DNA of 59,878 nt. Source: Terriglobia bacterium. GTDB taxonomy: Bacteria > Acidobacteriota > Terriglobia > Bryobacterales > Bryobacteraceae. The stretch is from NCBI GenBank assembly GCA_016650235.1, contig JAENWC010000142.1, forward strand, positions 1 to 59,878, in the 5' to 3' direction. This document shows, one piece after another, positions 1 to 7,776 of the stretch. Under the pieces are notes generated by a model. That model saw nothing but the letters and a program-made list of their open reading frames with translations, was not told the origin of the DNA and ran no database searches. The first letter of the stretch is position 1; every line of letters begins with the position of its first letter. The translations under genes were made by a program, and so were the position numbers.

Positions 1-622
1 GGGAGAGGCCGCGTGCGGAGAGGCGAGCCGGATCGAGTGTGACACGAAGCTCGCGGCGGCGGCCGCCGAGAATCTTCACCTCCGAGACGTCGGGCGTTTG
101 CACGATGGTGTCCTGCAACTGCGCGGCGATGCGGCGGAGCGCGGCATCGTCATAGTTGGCCGAATGGAGGGTGAGGGCGAGAATCGGAACATCGTCAATC
201 GACCGGGGCTTGACGATGGGAGGCGTTGCGCCGGCGGGAATACGATCGAAATTCGCCTGCAGCTTCTGATTCAGGTTGACGATGGAGCGCTCGTAATCTT
301 CGCCCACGCGGAAGCGGACGATGATCATGGACCCGCCGGGTTGCGAGGTGGAGTAGATATACTCCACGCCGGGAATCTCCCACAGCAGCTTTTCCATCGG
401 GCTGGTGACGCGCTGCTCCACTTCGGCGGGCGTGGCGCCAGGCATGCCTACGAACACATCGACCATGGGGACGATGATCTGCGGCTCTTCCTCGCGGGGC
501 AATTTGAATACAGAGAATGCGCCAGCGGCGAGCGAGGCGACAATGAAGAGCGGCGTGAGCTTGGAGTGGATCCAGGCGGCGGCCAGGCGGCCGGCGATAC
601 CGAGTTTTCGTTCGGTGCTCAC
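1..622 (-). CDS. RND efflux transporter, inner-membrane pump (N-terminal part)
   Basis: This is the proton-driven inner-membrane pump of a tripartite efflux system. Only about 207 residues are present because the gene runs off the left edge. I read the start as GTG at 622, whose GTGA overlaps the TGA stop of the adaptor gene, so the two are translationally coupled. The N-terminus has the usual short amphipathic stretch, a first membrane helix ([18 protein letters not shown]) and then LPREEEPQI, a signature of the AcrB/CzcA/HAE1 group. Porter-domain sequence follows ([20 protein letters not shown]). The acidic EEEP form suggests the HAE1 hydrophobe/amphiphile branch rather than CzcA, but the substrate cannot be told from this part. 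Confidence 0.9.
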   Translation of the reverse strand, partial: MSTERKLGIAGRLAAAWIHSKLTPLFIVASLAAGAFSVFKLPREEEPQIIVPMVDVFVGMPGATPAEVEQRVTSPMEKLLWEIPGVEYIYSTSQPGGSMIIVRFRVGEDYERSIVNLNQKLQANFDRIPAGATPPIVKPRSIDDVPILALTLHSANYDDAALRRIAAQLQDTIVQTPDVSEVKILGGRRRELRVTLDPARLSARGLS

Positions 623-1755
623 TGGGCCGTCTCAATGGGAGCGCCGTCGGTAAGGGCGGGTGGGGGCAAGACTACGATCCGCTCCTTGCCATCGAGGCCG
701 CTCAGGATTTCGACGCGGCCCTCCCGCGCATCGCCGAGTGAGATGAGCGTGGCGCGGGCGCGGTCATTGGCGACAACGAACACGAAGTGGAGTTGGCCGT
801 TGGCGCGAATGGCATTGGCGGGAACGGTGATGGCGTCGCGTTCTTCCCCGCTCAGGCGCATGCGGCCGGACATGCCGGTGCGAAGGCCCGGTCTGGCCGG
901 CAGGTTGATGCGAATGGTGGCGGTGCGGCTCTGCGGATTGATGGAAGGGAGGATTTCGCTGATGGGAAGTTGGGCGGTTGTATCGAGCTCAACCGTGACG
1001 AGGCGGCCCGGTTTTAGCCCTCTTAGTAACGATTCTTCAACAGGGACTTCCAGCCTGTAATCGCCGGCCTTTTCGAGGAGGACGACTGGCATGCCCGGGC
1101 TGGCGAAGGTTCCGGGCTCGGCCTTGCGTTCAATGACGAGGCCCGCGTAGGGCGCGGTGACGGTGGCATAGGTCTGTTGGAGCTGGGCGCGGGAAACGGC
1201 CTCTTCGGACTGGCGCATGCGCTCCCGGGTTTGACGCAGGCGGGCTTGCGCCATCCGCACCTGGGACTCGGCCAGGCGGAGCCGCGCCTGAACTTCGTCG
1301 AACTCCTGTTCCGTGATGGACTTGCTGTTGCGCAGGTCCTCCATGCGGCGGAATGTGGCCTTGGCAAGTTCCGCCTGCGCGGTGGCCGAGGCGATAGCGG
1401 CTTCCGCTTCAGGCAAGGCGGCGCGGGCTTCGTCGCGACCCGCTTCGGCCTGTCTAATGGCGGATTCGGCATCGCGGGAATCAATCACGGCGATGACTTG
1501 GCCGGACTGTACCGAATCGCCTTCGCGGACACGAATTTCGCGGATGTGGCCAGGCAGGCGGGCGCTGACGGCGGTGGTGGTTCGCGCGGTAACGGTGCCG
1601 GGGATGACGCGCTCGCTGGGCAGACGGCGGATTTCGGCGCTCACGGCGGAGACGCGGATGGGCGGCGGCTGTTGTATTGCCGGGGATTCCGGTCTCGTTC
1701 CACAAGCGCCCAGGAAAGCGAGCGCGGCGAGGGGGACGTAGTTAGCGAAGGACAT
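619..1755 (-). CDS. RND efflux periplasmic adaptor (membrane fusion protein)
   Basis: Periplasmic adaptor joining the RND pump to TolC, 378 residues. The start at 1755 is preferred because GGAG lies about eight bases upstream and because it opens directly into a lipoprotein leader (LAFLGAC, Cys18 as the lipidation site). A longer frame to 1830 lacks this logic. Next come a lipoyl/barrel-sandwich half ([18 protein letters not shown]), a long Ala/Gln/Arg-rich alpha-hairpin around residues 90-190, the second lipoyl half ([18 protein letters not shown]) and beta-barrel domains. It overlaps the upstream TolC gene by 14 bases and the downstream pump by 4, so the three form one operon. Confidence 0.93.
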   Translation of the reverse strand: MSFANYVPLAALAFLGACGTRPESPAIQQPPPIRVSAVSAEIRRLPSERVIPGTVTARTTTAVSARLPGHIREIRVREGDSVQSGQVIAVIDSRDAESAIRQAEAGRDEARAALPEAEAAIASATAQAELAKATFRRMEDLRNSKSITEQEFDEVQARLRLAESQVRMAQARLRQTRERMRQSEEAVSRAQLQQTYATVTAPYAGLVIERKAEPGTFASPGMPVVLLEKAGDYRLEVPVEESLLRGLKPGRLVTVELDTTAQLPISEILPSINPQSRTATIRINLPARPGLRTGMSGRMRLSGEERDAITVPANAIRANGQLHFVFVVANDRARATLISLGDAREGRVEILSGLDGKERIVVLPPPALTDGAPIETAQ

Positions 1756-3055
1756 TGGAATCTCCGGTGAGAGCGCCAGCGGCGGCTTCCCGCTCAATGC
1801 GGGCGATGCGTTGGTCGTGCAGAGCGGCAAGGCGGCGGGTTTCGGCCTCCAGCAGCGCGGCTTCGGCGCGCAGAACCTCTGACACCGTGGCCAGGCCGGC
1901 TCCGTAACGGTTCCGCAGTATTCGTATGGTTTCCATGGCTTGGCTGATGGCGGCTTCGGTCACCACTTCGCGTGCGGCGGCGGCGCGAATGGCCGAGTCG
2001 GCCTGCCGGACTTGAAGCTCGACGGCGCTTGTAGTGGAGCGGGTTTCCAATGCCGCGGCCGCGGCGGCGTGGCCGGCCTCGGCGCGCATCTGCCGGGCCA
2101 TGCCGCCGTCAAAAAGGTTCCAGCGAAAGGTGCCCATGGCGATCCAGTTCGCGCCGCCTTTGGTAACAAAGTGCTGCCGGTCGGCTTCGAGTTGGAAGCG
2201 AAGCCCGACTTCGGGGCGGAGCAGGGCGGAAGCCTGCGCCTGACGGGCCTTGGCGAGATCTTCCTGCAACGCGGCCATGCGCACTTCAGGCCGCTGTGCG
2301 GCAGGGCTGCTTCCGTCGACGGGAACGGGCGCGGCGAGAGGAGTAGTAAGTGTGTGGGCGGCGTCCAACGGTTGGCCCAGGGCATGGTTCAACGTGGCGC
2401 GCGCAATTTCCGCCTGCTGGCGGCGGCGGATTATCTCTTCACGGGCCGTAGCCAGATGGACTTCAACGGCGAGTACGTCGGCTTCCGTCGCCATTTGCGC
2501 GTTGCGCAGCGCAACGGCTTGGTCGCGTGTTGCCTGCACCGATTGCACGGCCTGTTCGGCGGCCTTGAGGCCCGCGCCGGCGAGGAGGGCTCCATAGTAA
2601 GCGCGGGCTGTATGGGTGAGGATTTCGAGTTCGCGGCGGCGGCGTTCTTCGGCGGCCAGGCTGCGTCCGGTTTCGGCTTCGCGGCGGCGGGCGTTAGTGC
2701 GGCCGAAGTCATAGACCGATTGTTCAATGCCGAGTTGCGATTGGAAGTTTTGCAACGGGTCCGGGCGGACCAGGGTGGGCACGGCGAAGTTGGCCGCGCT
2801 AAATTGGCGCTGGGTGAGGAGAGAACTGAACACATAGACCGGGTTGTTACCGCCCTGCACGCTCTCCTGCCATTGAATTCTCGGAAGGCGGGCCGATTCA
2901 GCTTGGCGAATACGGGCGTCTGCGGCGGATTCCAGACGGCGGGCGGCGGCGATGGCGGGGTTGTCCTGAAGCGCGAGACGAGCGGCGTCGGCAAGCGAGA
3001 GGTCCGCGGCGGCTAATTGCAGAGTTGTCAGAACCGCTATGAGATTTTTGTGCAT
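1742..3055 (-). CDS. TolC-family outer-membrane efflux channel
   Basis: Outer-membrane exit duct of the efflux system, 437 residues. The start at 3055 begins just before a hydrophobic leader (MHKNLIAVLTTLQLAAADLS). Two structural repeats are visible, each opening with the typical LADAARLALQDNPAIAAARR-like helix and rich in heptad Ala/Arg/Glu helices, as in OEP proteins. The FGRTNARRREAE segment after SVYD is also typical. It is the first gene of the operon and overlaps the adaptor by 14 bases. No strong Shine-Dalgarno is visible (only TTGGA). Ninety-one bases separate its start from the divergent sigma factor, so the operon promoter must lie there. Confidence 0.92.
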   Translation of the reverse strand: MHKNLIAVLTTLQLAAADLSLADAARLALQDNPAIAAARRLESAADARIRQAESARLPRIQWQESVQGGNNPVYVFSSLLTQRQFSAANFAVPTLVRPDPLQNFQSQLGIEQSVYDFGRTNARRREAETGRSLAAEERRRRELEILTHTARAYYGALLAGAGLKAAEQAVQSVQATRDQAVALRNAQMATEADVLAVEVHLATAREEIIRRRQQAEIARATLNHALGQPLDAAHTLTTPLAAPVPVDGSSPAAQRPEVRMAALQEDLAKARQAQASALLRPEVGLRFQLEADRQHFVTKGGANWIAMGTFRWNLFDGGMARQMRAEAGHAAAAAALETRSTTSAVELQVRQADSAIRAAAAREVVTEAAISQAMETIRILRNRYGAGLATVSEVLRAEAALLEAETRRLAALHDQRIARIEREAAAGALTGDSNVLR

Positions 3056-3146
3056 TCCAATAACTAAGATGCAGGGTGGCGAAATTGGTGACAGCGGTGA
3101 TGAGGTGAGTCGGCGCATTGGGCGGGAGAAGCCGTAGCATAGAAGT

Positions 3147-3683
3147 GTGGATACTCCGGAAGTCGTATGGGCGCGCAAGCTGATGGCGGGCGATCAATCC
3201 GCCATGCAGCCATTGGTGGAAAGCTTTCAGCGAAAGCTCTTCAACTACACCTGGCTGATGTGCGGGCAGCGCGAGGACGCGGAAGAGGTGGCGCAGGATA
3301 CGCTGCTGAAGGTGTTCGAGGATTGGGACCAGTTGCGCAGTCCGGAGCAGGTGAAGCCGTGGGTATTTCGCATTGCGCGCAATTACTGCCTGATGAAGCG
3401 GCGGCATTCCGTGTTCGCACCGGCTTCCGAAGTTCCGATTGAGGATGTCGCGTTGGAGTCTCGCGACGAGGCGGCCGATGAACGGGTGATTCGGGAGGAA
3501 TTGAACGCGGAGTTGGAACGGGCGCTGCGTGAGATTCCGGAGACGTATCGGGCCGTTGTGCTGCTGCGCGATGTAGAGGAGTTATCGACGGCGGAGACGG
3601 CGGAACTTTTGGACATCAGCGAGGATAACGTGAAGCAGCGGCTGCACCGGGGCCGGGCGATGCTGCGAAAACGATTAGCCTAG
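3147..3683 (+). CDS. ECF-type RNA polymerase sigma factor
   Basis: Alternative sigma-70 family factor of 178 residues, starting with GTG. Region 2 is clear (FNYTWLMCGQREDAEEVAQD then TLLKVFEDW, with WVFRIARN in region 2.4). Region 4 carries the helix-turn-helix at the C-terminus (LREIPETYRAVVLLRDVEEL then ETAELLDISEDNVKQRLHRG). The linker is short and acidic and no sigma-3 domain is present, which is the ECF layout. No anti-sigma gene follows; the next 200 bases are non-coding. It is divergent from the RND efflux operon, so it may control that operon, but this is positional inference only. An internal ATG near 3183 is a possible alternative start. Confidence 0.9.
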   Translation: MDTPEVVWARKLMAGDQSAMQPLVESFQRKLFNYTWLMCGQREDAEEVAQDTLLKVFEDWDQLRSPEQVKPWVFRIARNYCLMKRRHSVFAPASEVPIEDVALESRDEAADERVIREELNAELERALREIPETYRAVVLLRDVEELSTAETAELLDISEDNVKQRLHRGRAMLRKRLA

Positions 3684-3684
3684 A

Positions 3685-3718
3685 CAGGCCGATCCGCGTG
3701 GCCTGCAACACATTTTTC
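3685..3718 (+). terminator. Candidate terminator after the sigma-factor gene
   Basis: The inverted repeat CAGGCC/GGCCTG (3685-3690 and 3700-3705, nine-base loop) starts just after the stop codon. It is followed eight bases later by TTTTT. A second, stronger stem (GGGCCGC-CAC-GCGGCCC, 3731-3747) lies 25 bases downstream but has no T-run. The spacing of the T-run is looser than in textbook terminators. Confidence 0.4.
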
Positions 3719-3886
3719 ATCACCTCAAGTGGGCCGCCACGCGGCCCATGCCAATAAGCCTCTGGAGAAATGCCGGGCAAGACAAGCCACTGAAAATGAT
3801 GGCTGCCGATGGCTAGTGTTGCTGTCCCGCCTAAAAGTTTACGGCCACCGTTCCCTTTCTTCCGAGCCGTGGGTTATATTTAAGAC

Positions 3887-4483
3887 ATGCGCATCTTAAT
3901 TTGTGTATGGTTTCTGCTGGCGGCCGGTGCGGTTGTCGCGCCCGGCCGGGACGTGGTGCTGTTTGACGGCAAGTCGCTGAACGGGTGGAACTCCACCGGA
4001 GGGGCACAGTGGAAGGTGGAGAACGGCGAGTTAGTGGGACGGCAGGGGGAGGGCGGGGTTGCCGGCGACCTGTTCACCAACGGCACATGGGCCGATTTCG
4101 ACCTGGAAGCCGAATGGAAGATGCGTTTCCCCGGCAACAGCGGCATCTGGTTTCGCTTTGTCAATCCGAAAGAAGCCTACCAGGCGGACATCATCGATCA
4201 GGCGAGCCATCCCGGGGTTTACACCGGGTCGCTCTACTGCGCGGGCAAGATGTTTATCGCGGAGAATCGCGATGCGGCCACGGTGAGCAAGGACGGATGG
4301 AACCGGATGAGGATTCGCGCAGCCGGCGACGAAATTGTGATCTGGCAAAACGGCAAGGAAGTGATTCGGGTCCGGGACGGCACATTCCGCAGGCCCGGCA
4401 GCGTGGGCATACAGGTGCACGCGGGCAAGGCGTTCGAAGGTATGGAGATCCGGGTAAAGAACATTCGCCTGAAGAGGCGGTAG
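3887..4483 (+). CDS. DUF1080 (3-keto-disaccharide hydrolase-like) secreted protein
   Basis: Secreted concanavalin-like beta-sandwich protein of 198 residues. The leader is residues 1-20 (MRILICVWFLLAAGAVVAPG). The rest matches the DUF1080 pattern throughout: LFDGKSLNGWNSTGG, WKVENGELVG, FDLEAEWKM, NSGIWFRF, a YQADIIDQ segment, and a C-terminal GSVGIQVH. Members are annotated as 3-keto-glucoside/3-keto-disaccharide hydrolases and often sit next to Gfo/Idh/MocA dehydrogenases, as here, with only 23 bases to the next gene. No Shine-Dalgarno is visible; TATATT lies 6 bases before the ATG, so the mRNA may be nearly leaderless. Confidence 0.88.
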   Translation: MRILICVWFLLAAGAVVAPGRDVVLFDGKSLNGWNSTGGAQWKVENGELVGRQGEGGVAGDLFTNGTWADFDLEAEWKMRFPGNSGIWFRFVNPKEAYQADIIDQASHPGVYTGSLYCAGKMFIAENRDAATVSKDGWNRMRIRAAGDEIVIWQNGKEVIRVRDGTFRRPGSVGIQVHAGKAFEGMEIRVKNIRLKRR

Positions 4484-4506
4484 TACGCCAATCGATAAGG
4501 AGGAAT

Positions 4507-5748
4507 ATGAAACGCCGTAATTTTTTGAAGAGTTCGGGCGCCGTGGCGTTCCCCTACGTTGCGCAGTCCACGGTGTTGGGCGCCAATGACAGGGTTGCAG
4601 TCGGTTTTGTGGGGGTGGGCGGCCGCGCCCGATGGCTGATCGGTCACGAGGACTTTGCTCCAGCGCGTATTGTGGCGATGGCGGACTGCAACAGGGCGAG
4701 CATGGCGGCAACGGCCAAACTCCATCCTGAAGGCGAGAAGTGGAGGAGATACGACACCTACGCTGGGATGTTCGAGAAGGAGAAACTCGACGCGGTGTTT
4801 GTCGAAACTCCGACCCATGCTCGCGTGCTGATCTGCATACACGCTCTGCAGGCTGGTTTGGATGTGTATGCGGAGAAACCAATATCGCTGACGGTGGAAG
4901 AAGGGCAGGTACTGACGCGGGCCGTGCGCCGCTACAAACGCGTCCTGCAGACCGGCACGCAGCAGCGGTCGATGCCGATTAATATTTATGCGAGCAAGTT
5001 GGTATCGAGCGGCAAGATCGGCCGGATCGAGAAAGTGATTGTCTGTAACTTCCTCGCGCCGGAGAGGTGGACGCCGCAACCGGCCGAGCCATTGCCGGAG
5101 GGCCTCGATTGGGACCAGTGGTGCAATCAGACTGAGCTGCGCCCGTACCACTCGCAACTGCACCGGGGTTGGATGAAGTGGCGGGATTACGATGGGGGCG
5201 GCCAGTCGTGGGGCGTTTCCGGCTGGGGCACGCACTCGCTGGACCAGGTGCAGGCGGCGCTCGGCACGTCTCTCACCGGGCCGGTGGAGATCGAGTTGAT
5301 GGAGCCGGGGCCCAGGGGTAGGGTCGCTTTACGATATGCGAACGGGACGCTCGTCAGCCTGGAGCAGGAGATCATCAAGGACCATCAGCAACTGGGCGCG
5401 ATTTTCCAGGGCGCCAACGGCAGGATTCAGATCCTGCGCGGGGACTTCATCACGGACCGGCCGGAACTGAAGAAGGATGCTCCGGACGCGACGAAAGAGG
5501 GTCCGGGCGAGAACCTGCCCCATTTGCGGAACTTCTTCGCCTGCATCAAGTCACGCCAGAAGCCGCTTGCGGATGTGGAGATCGGGCACCGGTCAAACTC
5601 GGTGTGCCACCTGGTGAACGTGGGCCGGGAATTAGGCCGCAAGCTCCAATGGGACCCGAAGGCCGAGCGTTTTGTGGGCGACGAGGAGGCCAACCGGCTG
5701 GTCTCGCGCGCCCGCCGCAAAGGCTACGAGCTTCCAGTCATCGCGTAG
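4507..5748 (+). CDS. Gfo/Idh/MocA-family oxidoreductase, Tat-exported
   Basis: NAD(P)-dependent sugar or cyclitol oxidoreductase-like protein of 413 residues. The start at 4507 has a near-perfect Shine-Dalgarno (AAGGAGGA). A twin-arginine leader (KRRNFLKSSGAVAFPYVAQS) opens the protein. The Rossmann fold then begins (VAVGFVGVGGRAR), followed by the EKPISLTVEEG motif that carries the conserved Lys of the family. The C-terminal Gfo/Idh domain contains GGGQSWGVSGWGTHSLDQV. It is probably co-transcribed with the DUF1080 gene, and the pair suggests oxidation of a sugar to a 3-keto form followed by hydrolysis. The substrate is unknown. Confidence 0.9.
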   Translation: MKRRNFLKSSGAVAFPYVAQSTVLGANDRVAVGFVGVGGRARWLIGHEDFAPARIVAMADCNRASMAATAKLHPEGEKWRRYDTYAGMFEKEKLDAVFVETPTHARVLICIHALQAGLDVYAEKPISLTVEEGQVLTRAVRRYKRVLQTGTQQRSMPINIYASKLVSSGKIGRIEKVIVCNFLAPERWTPQPAEPLPEGLDWDQWCNQTELRPYHSQLHRGWMKWRDYDGGGQSWGVSGWGTHSLDQVQAALGTSLTGPVEIELMEPGPRGRVALRYANGTLVSLEQEIIKDHQQLGAIFQGANGRIQILRGDFITDRPELKKDAPDATKEGPGENLPHLRNFFACIKSRQKPLADVEIGHRSNSVCHLVNVGRELGRKLQWDPKAERFVGDEEANRLVSRARRKGYELPVIA

Positions 5749-5841
5749 AGGGCGCTGCGGGTTAATCCCGCCCCTCTCGCACCCTCAATTCCCCCGCTGC
5801 CACTCCCTGATAGAATGGAATTGAGCCTTTTTTGCAGTCAC

Positions 5842-6771
5842 ATGCTAGCCACCCGTTCCATCGCCGAGGACATTCTCCAGCTCAAACGTGACCGGGGCGC
5901 GGTGATCCTCGCGCATCTATATCAGGAACCAGAGATCCAGGAACTGGCCGACGTGGTGGGCGATTCGCTGGAATTGGCGCGCAAGGCGCACGATTTCTCC
6001 GGGGAAGTGATTGTTTTTTGCGGAGTATGGTTCATGGCGGAAACCGCCAAGGTGCTGAACCCCACCCGAACCGTGGTGGTTCCGGACCGCGACGCCAGTT
6101 GCAGCCTGGTGGAATGCTGCACGGCGGAACAGGTACGGGCCTTCAAGAAGCGCTATCCGGAACACGTGATTGTGAGCTACATCAACACGAGCGTGGAGGT
6201 AAAGGCCGAAAGCGACATCCTGTGCACCTCGCGCAACGCGGTAGCAGTGGTGAACTCGATTCCAATGGACAAGCCGGTTCTGTTTCTGCCCGACATCAAT
6301 CTGGGCAACTATGTCAAGACACAGACGGGCCGTGAGAACATGATGATCTGGCAGGGCACCTGCATTGTGCATGCCACGTTTCCGGCAAGGCGCGTAAGCA
6401 AGGCCCGTTCCGAGCATCCCGACGCCTTGGTGGTGGCGCATCCGGAATGCCCGCCCGATGTATTGCGCATGGCCGACTTCATCGGGTCCACCTCCGCGAT
6501 CATCGACTGGTGCGTAAAATCGGAAGCGGATGAGTTTATCGTGATGACCGAGAGCGGCGTCCGGCATATGCTGGAGAAACGCGCCCCGGGCAAGCAGTTC
6601 TACTTTGTCGCCAATGAGAACTGCAACTGCAGCGAGTGCCCGTATATGAAAATGAACACGCTGGAAAAGCTGCACGAGTGCCTGCGCACGCTACAGCCCC
6701 GCGTGGAACTTTCCGCGGAAGTAATGGCGCGCGCACTGAAACCGATCGAGCGCATGCTCGCGGTAAAGTGA
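5842..6771 (+). CDS. nadA: Quinolinate synthase NadA
   Basis: [4Fe-4S] enzyme that condenses iminoaspartate with dihydroxyacetone phosphate to quinolinate in NAD synthesis. It opens with RGAVILAHLYQEPEIQELAD and GDSLELA. The cluster cysteines can be placed in CSLVECC, in WQGTCIVHATFP, and in the C-terminal CNCSECPYMKMNT. The start at 5842 gives about 309 residues, the usual family length. An in-frame ATG at 5815 would add nine residues, and neither has a clear ribosome binding site. No nadB or nadC is nearby. It is followed at once by moaA, whose alternative GTG start would overlap its stop. Confidence 0.95.
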   Translation: MLATRSIAEDILQLKRDRGAVILAHLYQEPEIQELADVVGDSLELARKAHDFSGEVIVFCGVWFMAETAKVLNPTRTVVVPDRDASCSLVECCTAEQVRAFKKRYPEHVIVSYINTSVEVKAESDILCTSRNAVAVVNSIPMDKPVLFLPDINLGNYVKTQTGRENMMIWQGTCIVHATFPARRVSKARSEHPDALVVAHPECPPDVLRMADFIGSTSAIIDWCVKSEADEFIVMTESGVRHMLEKRAPGKQFYFVANENCNCSECPYMKMNTLEKLHECLRTLQPRVELSAEVMARALKPIERMLAVK

Positions 6772-6776
6772 GCCTC

Positions 6777-7775
6777 ATGCCCGCCCCCGAGTTGGTAGAT
6801 ACATTCGGCCGGTTTCACGACAATCTTCGCATCAGCGTCACGGATCGCTGCAACATACGGTGTTTTTACTGCATGCCGGAGACCGAGGTGGAGTTTGTGC
6901 CTCGGGCAGAGGTGCTCAGCTTTGAAGAGATCGAGCGCTTTGCGCGCATCGCCGCACGGTTGGGGGTGAAAAAACTCCGGCTCACAGGCGGCGAGCCGCT
7001 GCTCCGCAAGGACCTGCCGGTGCTGGTGAAGAAGCTGTCCGCCATTGACGGCATCGAGGATTTGGCCATGACCACCAATGGGGTCACACTGGCCTCACAT
7101 GCACAGGCGCTCTACGATGCCGGCCTGCGGCGTATCAACATACACCTGGACACGCTGGACCGCGAGCGCTTCCGCGAAATCACGCGCCGCGACGATTTCC
7201 ACCATGTGATGGAAGGCATTCACGCCTGCCTGCGCATCGGCTACGGGCCCATCAAGATCAACGCCGTGGCCGTGAAGGACTTGGTGGAGCCCGACATCGT
7301 CCCGCTGGCGCGGTTTGGCCGCGAGCACGGAATCGAGGTCCGCTATATAGAGTTTATGCCTCTGGATGCCCAGGGCCTTTGGCTGCGCAACAAGGTGCTG
7401 CTGCAATCCGAGATGCTGGAGATGCTGGCGGAAGGCATCGGTCCGTTGGATGAGATTCCGCCGCAAGACGTGCGCGCTCCGGCTACGGAGTACCATTTTC
7501 GCGATGGTATTGGCAGGGTGGGTTTTATCTCCTCGGTTAGCCGCCCATTCTGCCTCAACTGTAACCGCCTCCGCATCACCGCTGACGGCAAGCTCCGCTA
7601 TTGCCTGTTCGCGATCGAGGAGACGGACGTCAAGACGGCCTTGCGTGACGGATCGAGCGAGGAGCAGATCGTGGAGCTGATACGGTCCACCGTGGCCAGG
7701 AAATGGATTGGCCATGAGATCAACACCACGCAATTTGTTCCGCCGCCTCGGCCCATGTATTCGATCGGGGGATAG
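6777..7775 (+). CDS. moaA: GTP 3',8-cyclase MoaA (molybdenum cofactor)
   Basis: Radical-SAM enzyme for the first step of molybdopterin synthesis, 332 residues. The N-terminal cluster motif is CNIRCFYC (CxxxCxxC) after DNLRISVTDR. GGEPLLRKDLP is the SAM-binding GGE region. The second [4Fe-4S] site is made by CLNCNRLR and the following LRYC. The protein ends in the conserved Gly-Gly tail (YSIGG) needed for radical formation. An in-frame GTG at 6768 would give a GTGA overlap with nadA; either start implies coupling. No other moa genes are in the window. Confidence 0.95.
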   Translation: MPAPELVDTFGRFHDNLRISVTDRCNIRCFYCMPETEVEFVPRAEVLSFEEIERFARIAARLGVKKLRLTGGEPLLRKDLPVLVKKLSAIDGIEDLAMTTNGVTLASHAQALYDAGLRRINIHLDTLDRERFREITRRDDFHHVMEGIHACLRIGYGPIKINAVAVKDLVEPDIVPLARFGREHGIEVRYIEFMPLDAQGLWLRNKVLLQSEMLEMLAEGIGPLDEIPPQDVRAPATEYHFRDGIGRVGFISSVSRPFCLNCNRLRITADGKLRYCLFAIEETDVKTALRDGSSEEQIVELIRSTVARKWIGHEINTTQFVPPPRPMYSIGG

Positions 7776-7776
7776 A

